From Spirochaetales bacterium (GTDB lineage: Bacteria > Spirochaetota > Spirochaetia > UBA9216), in contig QKCC01000314.1 in NCBI GenBank assembly GCA_003245835.1, forward strand, positions 1 through 51,876: DNA of 51,876 bases. The letters run 5' to 3'. The notes beneath the pieces are model-generated. The model worked only from the letters and a program-made list of their open reading frames with translations, was not told the DNA's origin and did not search any database. Position numbers and translations under genes: made by a program. Shown piece by piece: positions 33,691 to 42,273 of this stretch; position 1 is the stretch's first letter, and each line of letters opens with the position of its first letter.

Positions 33691-33720
33691 AAACCGTCCT
33701 GATTCAGGGCGGTTTTTTTA
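33691..33720 (+). terminator. Terminator inside the methyl-transfer cluster
   Basis: AACCGTCCTG (33692-33701) pairs with CAGGGCGGTT (33705-33714), and a T-run follows. It separates the corrinoid carrier gene from the methyltransferase gene and should act as a partial stop. Confidence 0.8.
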
Positions 33721-33770
33721 CCTTTTGGGGCAGTCTTTATTTGCAAAAATTTGTTAATAAATACAATATG

Positions 33771-33800
33771 CCGGATAAATGTGCAGTTAGAATTATCCGG
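33771..33800 (+). promoter_or_regulatory. Leader hairpin before the UroD-Trx gene
   Basis: CCGGATAA (33771-33778) and TTATCCGG (33793-33800) form a perfect 8-bp inverted repeat shortly before the AAGGAGAG ribosome site. It could be an operator or an mRNA stem. A weak promoter-like pair (TTGCAA 33741, TACAAT 33762, spacing 15 bp) lies just upstream. Confidence 0.4.
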
Positions 33801-33818
33801 TAATATTAAGGAGAGAAT

Positions 33819-35168
33819 ATGACAGGGAAAGAAAAGGTACTAGCCGTACTTAATAAAGAGAAAATCGATTCCATTCCGTGGCTGCCGTTCGCAGGGGTTC
33901 ATTCCGGTAAGCTGAAGGGTTATACGGCGAAAGAGGTTTCAACCGATGCAGCTAAACTGGTTGAGTCTCTTCTGGAAGTTAATAAGTTATACAAACCGGA
34001 TGGACAGCCGGTCATGTTTGACCTTCAGATTGAGGCTGAAATTCTCGGATGTGATCTTGTATGGTCAGAGGACGCTCCTCCGACTGTGGCCAGCCACCCT
34101 CTTGCCGATTCTACAGATATTCCGGAAAAGATTCCCGGAAAAAATGAGGGAAGAATCCCCATGGCGATTAAAGCGATGACCGAGATGAAAAGCAGGGTCG
34201 GAGCGGATACCGCGTTATACGGACTCATCACCGGCCCTTTTACGCTTGCCTCGCATCTTCGCGGTACGAATATCTTCATGGACATGGTAATGAACCCTGA
34301 ATATGTTACTGCTATTCTGGAATACTGTGTAAAGGTCGCGAACGCCGTAAGTACCTACTACATCGAAACCGGTATGGATGTTATTGCTGTTGTTGATCCG
34401 CTGATCTCGCAGATTTCACCGGCTCATTTTGAAGAGTTTATGGCAAAGCCTTTCAGCGCTGTGTTTGACCACATCAGAAACGGCGGTGCAAAGTCGTCCT
34501 TTTTTGTATGCGGAAACGCCACGGCGAATATTGAGCCGATGTGTAAGACCGGTCCCGACAGCATATCGGTAGATGAGAATGTGAACCTTGCTGCCGCCAA
34601 AAAAATTACAGACAGATACAAAATCGTAATCGGCGGAAATATTCCGCTTACATCCGTCATGCTTTTCGGTACCCAGCAGGACAATATGAAGAACACAATC
34701 GATCTGATTGACAGTGTTGATAATACTGATCTTCTGATTATAGCTCCGGGGTGTGATATGCCTTATGATATTCCGGTCGAGAACACAATAGGTGTTCAGC
34801 AGGCTGTTCACCAGACTGAGCAGATCAGAGAGATGGTAAAGAATTACGAAGGTTCCACAATCGAGTTTGAAGGTGAGCTTCCGGATTACGCCAATCTTGA
34901 AAGACCGCTGATCGAAGTATTCACTCTCGATTCAATTACCTGTGCGGCCTGTACCTATATGAAGGCTTCCGCTGATGATGTGAAGAAGCATTTTGGCGAC
35001 AAGGTGGACATGGTGGAATACAAATACACCGAGCCGCAGAATATTGCCCGGTGCAAAGAGATGGGAGTTAAGCAGCTTCCAAGCATATATATCAACGGAG
35101 AGCTGAAATACTCTTCAATTATACCGAACCGAAGCGATTTTATCGCCGAGGTTGAGAAATGCCTTTGA
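33819..35168 (+). CDS. UroD-family corrinoid methyltransferase fused to a thioredoxin-like domain
   Basis: This 449-residue protein has an N-terminal UroD/MtaA/CmuA-type TIM barrel (about 1-345) and a C-terminal thioredoxin-fold domain (about 364-449) with a Cys375-Ala-Ala-Cys378 motif and a cis-proline (LPSIYI, Pro421). MtaA-type enzymes bind zinc through a HxCG...C motif. Here Cys231 (FFVCGN) and Cys312 (APGCD) are present but the histidine position holds Phe229. It would be expected to move a methyl group between the corrinoid carrier and a thiol or other acceptor. The Trx domain might supply that thiol, but this is inference. AAGGAG precedes the ATG. The end overlaps the CobW-like gene by 10 bp. 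Confidence 0.88.
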   Translation: MTGKEKVLAVLNKEKIDSIPWLPFAGVHSGKLKGYTAKEVSTDAAKLVESLLEVNKLYKPDGQPVMFDLQIEAEILGCDLVWSEDAPPTVASHPLADSTDIPEKIPGKNEGRIPMAIKAMTEMKSRVGADTALYGLITGPFTLASHLRGTNIFMDMVMNPEYVTAILEYCVKVANAVSTYYIETGMDVIAVVDPLISQISPAHFEEFMAKPFSAVFDHIRNGGAKSSFFVCGNATANIEPMCKTGPDSISVDENVNLAAAKKITDRYKIVIGGNIPLTSVMLFGTQQDNMKNTIDLIDSVDNTDLLIIAPGCDMPYDIPVENTIGVQQAVHQTEQIREMVKNYEGSTIEFEGELPDYANLERPLIEVFTLDSITCAACTYMKASADDVKKHFGDKVDMVEYKYTEPQNIARCKEMGVKQLPSIYINGELKYSSIIPNRSDFIAEVEKCL

Positions 35169-36100
35169 CGGGCAGCATTCCGCTTGTTCTTGTCTCGGGC
35201 TTTTTAGGCTCGGGCAAGACAACATTTCTTAACAATCTTTTCAATAATTTCCCGGGCCGGCGGTTCGGGATAATTGTGAATGATTTCGGCGCGCTCGGGG
35301 TTGATGCAGCCGCGATCAAGGGAACAGCAGGAAGTATAGTCACCGAACTGAATAACGGACAGATCTTCTGTTCCTGTCTTGCCGGCTCGTTTATTGATTC
35401 TGTTTCGGCATATTCCGACAGGGACATAGACTACCTGCTTGTAGAAACCTCCGGACTTGCGAAGCCGTCGCCGCTTATTGATATAATAGACGGAATTAAA
35501 AGGCTCTCGTCCGATCGCTTCAGCTATTATGGAATGATCAGTCTTGTCGACGGTTCTACATACCTGAAGCTTTCAGAGGTTCTGAAGGCGGTTGATGAGC
35601 AGATTGCGTACAGTGATATTGTGTTAATCAATAAAACAGATCTTACGGACGCCCGTACGCTTAAAGAAGCTGAAATGAAAATACTTACGGTCAATCCCGG
35701 TGCGAATATTATCCGGACAGAGTATGGAAGAATGCCTTCAGAGTATTTTCTTGGTATGCAGGAAAAAGAAACTGTTCCGGGACCTGACCGAATGTTTTCG
35801 GGATGGGGCAGGCAGGGACGGCCGGTGCCGGTAATTCTGAAATCGGATAAACCGGTCAGGTATGCTGATCTCGAAAGCTTTATCGAAAACCCGGGCGGCG
35901 ATTATTTCAGAATCAAGGGCTGGGTAACAACTGATCAAGGTCCCGCATTTGCAGACTGTACCGTAAGCGGAGGCAGTCTTGTCCTGTCCGATTTTGATGT
36001 CAGGGCTGAAGAAGGACTTGTTGTAATTCTTCCCGCAGACAACGGCGTTGTCGAAGCCGTGAAGTCGGCAGCGGCGGTTATTTTTAATACGGTGGAATAG
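35159..36100 (+). CDS. CobW-like P-loop GTPase
   Basis: This 313-residue G3E-family GTPase has Walker A GFLGSGKTT (14-22), a Walker B-type 'LLVETSG', NKTD as the guanine motif and a short CobW C-terminal domain (about 220-313). The family's metal-binding CxCC motif is reduced to Cys71-Ser-Cys73-Leu. CobW/COG0523 proteins deliver metals (zinc, cobalt) or assist cofactor insertion. Its overlap with the UroD-Trx gene and adjacency to the corrinoid activator suggest that it loads cobalamin or metal onto this system. The next gene begins immediately after the TAG. Confidence 0.88.
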   Translation: MPLTGSIPLVLVSGFLGSGKTTFLNNLFNNFPGRRFGIIVNDFGALGVDAAAIKGTAGSIVTELNNGQIFCSCLAGSFIDSVSAYSDRDIDYLLVETSGLAKPSPLIDIIDGIKRLSSDRFSYYGMISLVDGSTYLKLSEVLKAVDEQIAYSDIVLINKTDLTDARTLKEAEMKILTVNPGANIIRTEYGRMPSEYFLGMQEKETVPGPDRMFSGWGRQGRPVPVILKSDKPVRYADLESFIENPGGDYFRIKGWVTTDQGPAFADCTVSGGSLVLSDFDVRAEEGLVVILPADNGVVEAVKSAAAVIFNTVE

Positions 36101-37969
36101 ATGAATATATTGATCAAGACAGATACTGAGAATTACTCCGTTTCGATAGAGAGGGGAGATTCCCTTCTGGACGCACTGAATGCCTCCGGTCACAGCGGGT
36201 TCGATGCCCCCTGCGGCGGCAAGGGCACCTGCGGAAAGTGCAAAGTCAGGATTCTGCAGCCGTCCGCGGCTGAAGCCGGCCTGCATGGTCCTGATGATAC
36301 AGAAACGAAGTTCCTCGGTGCGGCTGAACTTGCTTCAGGGACAAGACTTGCCTGCAGGGTTTTTCCTGAAGCCGACATGCAGATTGCGGTCGGTTCCGGC
36401 GGAAAGAAGGCAGTTATTCAATCTGCATTCGACGGCAGGATTGATGCAGCCGTGTTGGAAGACCCTGCTGCGGTCAGCCGGATCAGGCTTGAGCTTGATG
36501 CGCCGTCTATTGACGATCAGCGCTCGGACTACGAAAGAATCACCGACGCATTCAATTGTTCGGGGGCTGCCGGCAGGCTCGAGCTTTCGCTTTCGCAGAT
36601 GAGAACTCTGCCCTCTCTTTTAAGGGCTGATGATTTTGAAATCAGCCTGACGGGGCTTTTTGATAATTGGTTTGCTGTCGGATCCGGCAGCGTATCTGAA
36701 GATTTATATGCGGCAGCTGTTGATATAGGGACCACGACTGTTGTTGTCTACCTGGTAACGATTTCGGGTGAAAAGCGCGGTATGGTTGTTGATTTTATCT
36801 CCGGACTGAACAGCCAGAAGGGCTACGGCGGCGACGTTATTTCAAGAATTGAATACTGTATGCAGGACGATTCTCACCTTGATGAACTCCATAAAAAGAT
36901 AACAGGACAACTGTCGGCGATGATTGGGGATCTGACCCGGCGTAACAGCCTGCAGCCGGAGGATATAGCTCTTGTAACTATAGCCGGAAATACAACGATG
37001 ACGCATTTGTTCTCAAAGTTTGACCCGGCAGGTATTGCCGCCGCCCCGTTCATTCCGGTGGTAAACGGAATGTGTTCAGCACCGGCGAAGGAATTCGGGC
37101 TTGTGCTGCCGGACAGCTGCAGCTGTGTCGTGCTTCCGGGGATTGCCTCCTATGTAGGTTCTGATATTACCTCGGGTATTGCCGCGACCGGAATGCATGA
37201 ATCAGACGAGCTCTGCCTGCTGATTGATATCGGCACCAACGGCGAGATCGTCCTCGGAAACAGGGACGGCATGACTGCCTGCTCTACCGCTGCCGGGCCG
37301 GCTCTTGAAGGTGCCAACATTTCGTGCGGTATGGGCGGTATTCCCGGTGCCGTAAATAAAATCAGCGCAGAAGAGAAGGGCGGTAAAGAGGTTTTCAGCT
37401 TCAGCGTGATAGGCGATTCTGAACCGGAGGGCATCTGCGGCTCGGGGATTGTTGACGCTGTAGCCCTGTTTATCAGTGCCGGGCTTATTGATGAAACAGG
37501 CCGGATCCTCGGTGAAGATGAACTGACTGAAGCAGGGGTTCATCAGGGCTGGATCAACTGTGTTTCAGAGGCTGACGGTTCAAAGGCAATCAGGATAACC
37601 GATAAAATCATGCTTACGCAGAAGGACATTCGGGAGATTCAGATGGCAAAAGCAGCTATTGCAGCAGGGGTGAAAACACTTCTTTCTGAAACCGGAAAAT
37701 CTGTCGAGGACGTAAAAAAGCTATTCATTGCCGGTGGGTTCGGTGCCGCTATGGACAAACACAGTGCGGCTCTGATAGGCTTGTTTCCCCGTGAACTCGA
37801 ACAGGCAGTGGTGATTGCCGGCAATACTGCCGGGAAGGGGGCGGTGCTGGCTGCTATTTCCGGTCGTATAATCGGTGAGATGGAGCGGATTGCCGGCGAG
37901 GTTAAGTACATTGAACTTTCTACCAGTGTCCTTTTTCAGCAGGAATACATGATGGCAATGTATTTCTGA
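36101..37969 (+). CDS. RACo-like corrinoid reductive activator (2Fe-2S / ASKHA ATPase)
   Basis: This 622-residue protein has an N-terminal plant-type 2Fe-2S domain with Cys38, Cys44, Cys47 and Cys85. A linker and a C-terminal actin-like ATPase domain (from about 205: 'AAVDIGTTTVVVYLV', 'LLIDIGTNGEIVLGN', 'IAGGFGAAMDKH') follow. RACo/RamA-like proteins use ATP to push an electron onto inactive cob(II)alamin, restoring cob(I)alamin in corrinoid methyl carriers. The length is typical. It is the last gene of the methyl-transfer operon and directly follows the CobW-like gene. Its presence shows that the carrier at 33011 must cycle through cob(I)alamin. Confidence 0.93.
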   Translation: MNILIKTDTENYSVSIERGDSLLDALNASGHSGFDAPCGGKGTCGKCKVRILQPSAAEAGLHGPDDTETKFLGAAELASGTRLACRVFPEADMQIAVGSGGKKAVIQSAFDGRIDAAVLEDPAAVSRIRLELDAPSIDDQRSDYERITDAFNCSGAAGRLELSLSQMRTLPSLLRADDFEISLTGLFDNWFAVGSGSVSEDLYAAAVDIGTTTVVVYLVTISGEKRGMVVDFISGLNSQKGYGGDVISRIEYCMQDDSHLDELHKKITGQLSAMIGDLTRRNSLQPEDIALVTIAGNTTMTHLFSKFDPAGIAAAPFIPVVNGMCSAPAKEFGLVLPDSCSCVVLPGIASYVGSDITSGIAATGMHESDELCLLIDIGTNGEIVLGNRDGMTACSTAAGPALEGANISCGMGGIPGAVNKISAEEKGGKEVFSFSVIGDSEPEGICGSGIVDAVALFISAGLIDETGRILGEDELTEAGVHQGWINCVSEADGSKAIRITDKIMLTQKDIREIQMAKAAIAAGVKTLLSETGKSVEDVKKLFIAGGFGAAMDKHSAALIGLFPRELEQAVVIAGNTAGKGAVLAAISGRIIGEMERIAGEVKYIELSTSVLFQQEYMMAMYF

Positions 37970-37997
37970 ATTAATTTAATCTTTATACTGTATAAGA

Positions 37998-38027
37998 TTG
38001 ATTATGTATTTCGGTTTGAATTATAAT
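37998..38027 (+). promoter_or_regulatory. Promoter upstream of the hybrid kinase gene
   Basis: TTGATT (37998-38003) and a perfect TATAAT (38022-38027) are 18 bp apart. A 36-codon frame (ATG 38033 to TAA 38143) follows and overlaps the kinase start. It has only a weak, badly spaced AGGA and is not called as a gene. Confidence 0.55.
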
Positions 38028-38129
38028 AGGATATGCTTACATTGTTCGGCAGCCTTTGTTTGAATTCAGTACTGGCAATGGGCATTCCGATGCTGTTTCT
38101 TTATTCATCAGCCTCCATAAGGACGGTTG

Positions 38130-40733
38130 ATGGAAGATCTTAAACTTAGGCAGCTCCGGTTCGCTCTAATCTCGGGAATTATATTATCGTTGTTTCTTGT
38201 AGCGATGATATATATCTTTACTTCGACTTCTCCCGGTCCTGAGCTTCCCGGCCTGAAAAGCGAATTCCTATACTTTTTTTCGGATAATCAGAAAACTGTT
38301 TTTGAATTGAGATCCGATTCCGGATTTCAGATCATGCAGAAAAATGAAAAAAAGGTTTCGAATCAAAAATTCGGCTACCTCATCGTGAAACTTGCTAACG
38401 AAAACGCTGCCGATGCTAATCTTGTAATCTATAACCGTGCATGGAATTATTATATCGAGATGCTGGCGCCCGAAAAAAACCGGATGGTCACGGTCTACCA
38501 ATACGGCGACAAGGTTCCCGTATCCGAGTCGCCGTTCCGGCACAGCAAGGCTAGTTTTCCCGTTTCGGTAGCCGCCCACAGTGAAAGTACCTACATTGTT
38601 GAATTTTCCAGCCCTGCAGGTATCGTAATCATTCCGGACCTTCTGGCCTTCTCAGAGTTTCTGCGTACTGTGTCAAATGAACGCCTGACCATGGGAATTC
38701 TCTGCGGAATTTTCATTTTTCTGCTGTTTATTAATGCTCTCAACGGTATTCTGCTCAGGGGTATTCATTTTTTTCCGGCAGTAGCTTTCATCGGCTCGGT
38801 ATTTTTCTTTTTCCTGAGGCAGAGCCGGCTGCTGCTTCTTCTAATCAATCCGCTGGTTTACCCGGACTGGATCTTTGCCCTTTCGATCTGTCTTAATATC
38901 CTGACTGTAAGTATCTTCATCTATATGCTTATGAAGGATCACCTCGGCAGGCTGATGAAGGTTATGCTGATTGTGATTGGTGTGAGCGCTATGGTCTGTA
39001 TGACGATAGGGTTCTTCTCCATCCCGTATGTTGTCGCCGATATTCTGAATATCCTCTCTCTGTTTCTGCTGATTCCGGCTGCATACGGGCTGATTGTCTC
39101 TCTTCGGAAGAGGGAGTTCGATACCCTGCATATAGTTCTGTCTTTCATACCGTGGCTTGCCGTCGTAATCATTGATATAACCGCATCAATATCCGGAATC
39201 AGGCTTCCTGTTCCGGCTGAATATCAGCAGGCGCCGGGCATGATAGCTTCTCTGATTCTGCTGTCAATAACGCTGCAGAATCTTCATTACAAGCGCTACA
39301 GAAAAGATATCTTTAATGTGGAACGACGGATGGATAAGACCAGGGTTGAAATGGATCATAAGATCCTGGAAATTTCCGAACTTAAGACAACTGTACTCCA
39401 TCAGCTTGGATATCAGCTCAGGCAGCCGCTTGATTCTATTCTCGCGCTGGTTTCAATTGCTGAAAAGAATTATACCGAACCCGCTATTACATCCGTATGG
39501 GACGGGATTGCCTCTGAAGCAGATGAGCTGAAAAGAATTATTGATTCAGGTTTTATGCATCTTGAAGAAGAATTGGGAGTGGGGACTGAGGCGCCGGTTA
39601 ATGTTATCAGCCGGCTTATGCCGGATACCCAGCCATGGGTAGAGGCTTCAGTCTGTATTTTTGATTTCAACGAGGAGCATTCCGCAAGAACAGCTTTGAT
39701 ACTCAGGGCATCAGGGTATGATGTACGGATTGTATCTGAGCAATACCAGATTCTTTCGCTTATCAATGCCGGTAAGGTTGATGTGCTGATTATAGATCCG
39801 GTCTCAACCGGAGAGAGCGCCTTCGCGTTATGCCGCCTGATCCGTGCCGAGTACAATATTTTTGAAGTTCCGGTGTTGATGATCACTAGTTACCATGCTG
39901 ATTATATTATGAATAAAGGCTACGGTGCCGGTGTGAATGATTTTCTTACAAGGCCGTTTGACGCTTCGGAGCTGTCTGCAAGGGTTCAGTCACTGATAAA
40001 ACTTAAAAATATTGCAAAACACAATAACGCGCTTGCAAAATCCGAGAAAGAGAAGAATACCTTCCTGTACTTTTTGACACATAATGTTAACACGCCGCTG
40101 ACACTTCTGCTGAACCGAATTCAGGAACTGTCGGGTTACCGTGATATGCCGCCGGAAAAAGATCTTGTTGACGATCTGCTGTTTGCGGTAAAAGAAATCA
40201 ACGATATCGTTCAGAATGTTCTGATTTCTTTCCGCCTGTCGGACGGAAGGCATACCGTAAGGTTTTCAAGGCTCGATATTGAAAAAATATCATGGGCGGT
40301 CAAGGATGACCTCGCTTCGAAGGCAGCGGAAAAACAGCAGGTTATTAAAATGGCAATCACTGGAAGGCTGCCTGCCGTTTCCGGCGATTATTCCGCGGTG
40401 AAGGGAATCGTATACAACCTGGCTGATAACGCGATTAAATTCAGTCCGATTGGCGGCACAGTTTCGATTGAAGTGACGTCCGGTGACTATGTGGAAATAG
40501 CAGTCCGGGACAGCGGTCCAGGCGTAGCAAAAGAAGAACGGCATTTTCTGTTTGAGCGGTTTCAAAGGCTTTCTGCTCAGCCCACAGCAGGAGAATCTTC
40601 AACAGGGCTGGGGCTTTATGTAGCTCATGAACTTGCCAAACTCAACGGGGGGTTCCTGGAATACAGGGAGCAAAACAGCGGTGCATGCTTCGTTTTCGGG
40701 CTGCCCGGCGGTATGGATAGGGATGATGAGTAA
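38130..40733 (+). CDS. Hybrid sensor histidine kinase with 7TM receptor module
   Basis: This 867-residue membrane kinase starts with one helix (about 10-31) and an extracytoplasmic beta-rich domain (33-180). Seven helices (about 187-382), a 7TMR-DISM-like arrangement, follow. The cytoplasmic part is unusual. A first HisKA-like segment has Tyr428 where the phospho-His should be ('GYQLRQPL'). Next comes a receiver (about 506-625) with Asp556 but Arg608 replacing the conserved Lys. Last comes an intact HisKA (His651 in 'LTHNVNTPL') and HATPase domain (Asn767, DSGPG). AAGGA precedes ATG 38130. The next gene starts inside its end. It probably signals to the OmpR-type regulator at 42258. Confidence 0.88.
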   Translation: MEDLKLRQLRFALISGIILSLFLVAMIYIFTSTSPGPELPGLKSEFLYFFSDNQKTVFELRSDSGFQIMQKNEKKVSNQKFGYLIVKLANENAADANLVIYNRAWNYYIEMLAPEKNRMVTVYQYGDKVPVSESPFRHSKASFPVSVAAHSESTYIVEFSSPAGIVIIPDLLAFSEFLRTVSNERLTMGILCGIFIFLLFINALNGILLRGIHFFPAVAFIGSVFFFFLRQSRLLLLLINPLVYPDWIFALSICLNILTVSIFIYMLMKDHLGRLMKVMLIVIGVSAMVCMTIGFFSIPYVVADILNILSLFLLIPAAYGLIVSLRKREFDTLHIVLSFIPWLAVVIIDITASISGIRLPVPAEYQQAPGMIASLILLSITLQNLHYKRYRKDIFNVERRMDKTRVEMDHKILEISELKTTVLHQLGYQLRQPLDSILALVSIAEKNYTEPAITSVWDGIASEADELKRIIDSGFMHLEEELGVGTEAPVNVISRLMPDTQPWVEASVCIFDFNEEHSARTALILRASGYDVRIVSEQYQILSLINAGKVDVLIIDPVSTGESAFALCRLIRAEYNIFEVPVLMITSYHADYIMNKGYGAGVNDFLTRPFDASELSARVQSLIKLKNIAKHNNALAKSEKEKNTFLYFLTHNVNTPLTLLLNRIQELSGYRDMPPEKDLVDDLLFAVKEINDIVQNVLISFRLSDGRHTVRFSRLDIEKISWAVKDDLASKAAEKQQVIKMAITGRLPAVSGDYSAVKGIVYNLADNAIKFSPIGGTVSIEVTSGDYVEIAVRDSGPGVAKEERHFLFERFQRLSAQPTAGESSTGLGLYVAHELAKLNGGFLEYREQNSGACFVFGLPGGMDRDDE

Positions 40734-42273
40734 TTCACGTATTGTATTTATACATCTTCTGATTGTAATTGTTGCGGCATTCACTGTTCTTCTTGTAGTC
40801 AATTCACGTACAGAAATTTCAGAAATAATGCAATATACGCGCGAGACGGAACTGCCGCTGCTCGGCATGGCTGCAAGCGCACGGTTCGATAATCTTGCAA
40901 TGCACTACAAGGCTGTCGGCGAGAGCCTTCTGAAAGACGGGTATATGCGGGACTGGATTCTTGACGGTGAGCATGACCCGGATTCTCTGATAGATTTCAT
41001 GAAGACAGTCCGTGATGAAAATGAGCTTTTCGATGCAAGTCTTGTAAGCGATTTTACGGAAACCTATTACGGAACGGACGGAAGGATCCTGAAACTTTCC
41101 CCGACTAATTATAACCGGGACGGCTGGTATTATCATTTCAGAGAGGATGCCGACGGCAGCAATATAGATTCCTGGTATTATGCGGATAGCGGGGTTGTTG
41201 GGGTGTATGTCAATATTCCTGTAAGAGATGGGAACGGACATTTTATCGGTGTTACCGGCGGCGGTGTTGATGCTTCCGTCTTTGATAAAACCCTGAAGGC
41301 TTTCGAATCCGACTGGGATATAAACCTTTATCTGGTTCGGACTGACGGCCAGCTGGTATATGCTTCTGACAAAGAGCTGCTTATGGATGGATCCGTTTAT
41401 GTTGATACCTTGTGGGATTGCAAAGTTATAGATCAGTTATCTCGCTGGAAAAACGACAATTCCGGAGTAATAATCGAGTCCGGGAAAAGCAAGGCCCTGG
41501 TATGGGGCGGGTATATGCATGAATGGGACAGCTTCTTTCTGATAGAGCGCAGCCGCCCGGTACGGGAGTCGGTTGTTGCTGTTGTACGCAGAACCATTCT
41601 TATGGACGTCATGGTGACCGGACTCCTTATTCTGGTAGTTTTGATGTCACTGCGGTTTACCTACGAAAAATCCCGTTTATCTCTTGATCACGGCAGGGGA
41701 GTGATTCATCAGCTTCAGTCGCTTGTATATTTTCAGGATGTGCTGCTGAAAAAAGCGCTTGCTCTGCCGGGTAGGTCCGGCAATCCCGGCGATAAATTCG
41801 GTTCGGAGTCTGCAAGGATTGAAAAATGCCGTTCCTCTCTGAAAGTTCTTCGTGCAGGCGTCAGTACAGAATTGTCGCCGGAGAAACATAATCTTAATGA
41901 TTTTATCAATGATTTTATCATCAAAAGCACCCCCAATGCTGCAAAACATGGAATAAGCCTTATCGGGCGGCTGCGTTCGGTTCCTCTTTTTATCAAGGGG
42001 GATGCGTCCATACTGTCTTTTATTGTTGAAGATATCCTCGATTATGCAGTTCTGCATTCCATTGCCGGCAGTGAGGTTGTGTTTATTTCGGGCAGCAGCC
42101 CGGATTCTGTTTTTGTAGAGATTTCATTTAAATGCCTGGATTCACTGGAGGGTGAACCGGGCTTCAGTCTTCTGAAGCCTGTTCTTGAAATCCTCGGAGC
42201 AACTGTAGAGCTTAATACTGCATCAGCTGATAGGATGCTTCTGCGGCTTGAATTTTATCATCCGGGAGAATAG
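40723..42273 (+). CDS. Cache-domain sensor with degenerate kinase region
   Basis: This 516-residue membrane protein has helix 1 (about 7-26), a large extracytoplasmic dCache-like domain (about 35-285, with 'RDGWYYHFRE' and 'NIPVRDGNGHFIGVTGGGVD') and helix 2 (about 300-320). A cytoplasmic coiled region and an HATPase-like fold follow. The DHp lacks an obvious phospho-His motif, the N-box asparagine is replaced ('EDILDYAVLHS'), and the DxGxG ATP loop is missing, so it is probably a pseudokinase. I chose ATG 40723, which overlaps the hybrid kinase gene by 11 bp and so couples the two. It may form a heteromer with the active kinase and feed it a second signal. It overlaps the convergent regulator gene by 16 bp. 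Confidence 0.8.
   Translation: MMSNSRIVFIHLLIVIVAAFTVLLVVNSRTEISEIMQYTRETELPLLGMAASARFDNLAMHYKAVGESLLKDGYMRDWILDGEHDPDSLIDFMKTVRDENELFDASLVSDFTETYYGTDGRILKLSPTNYNRDGWYYHFREDADGSNIDSWYYADSGVVGVYVNIPVRDGNGHFIGVTGGGVDASVFDKTLKAFESDWDINLYLVRTDGQLVYASDKELLMDGSVYVDTLWDCKVIDQLSRWKNDNSGVIIESGKSKALVWGGYMHEWDSFFLIERSRPVRESVVAVVRRTILMDVMVTGLLILVVLMSLRFTYEKSRLSLDHGRGVIHQLQSLVYFQDVLLKKALALPGRSGNPGDKFGSESARIEKCRSSLKVLRAGVSTELSPEKHNLNDFINDFIIKSTPNAAKHGISLIGRLRSVPLFIKGDASILSFIVEDILDYAVLHSIAGSEVVFISGSSPDSVFVEISFKCLDSLEGEPGFSLLKPVLEILGATVELNTASADRMLLRLEFYHPGE

Noticed and set aside
38033..38143. 36-codon frame before the hybrid kinase
   Set aside because: Weak, badly spaced ribosome site and overlap with the kinase start; noted only as a possible leader.
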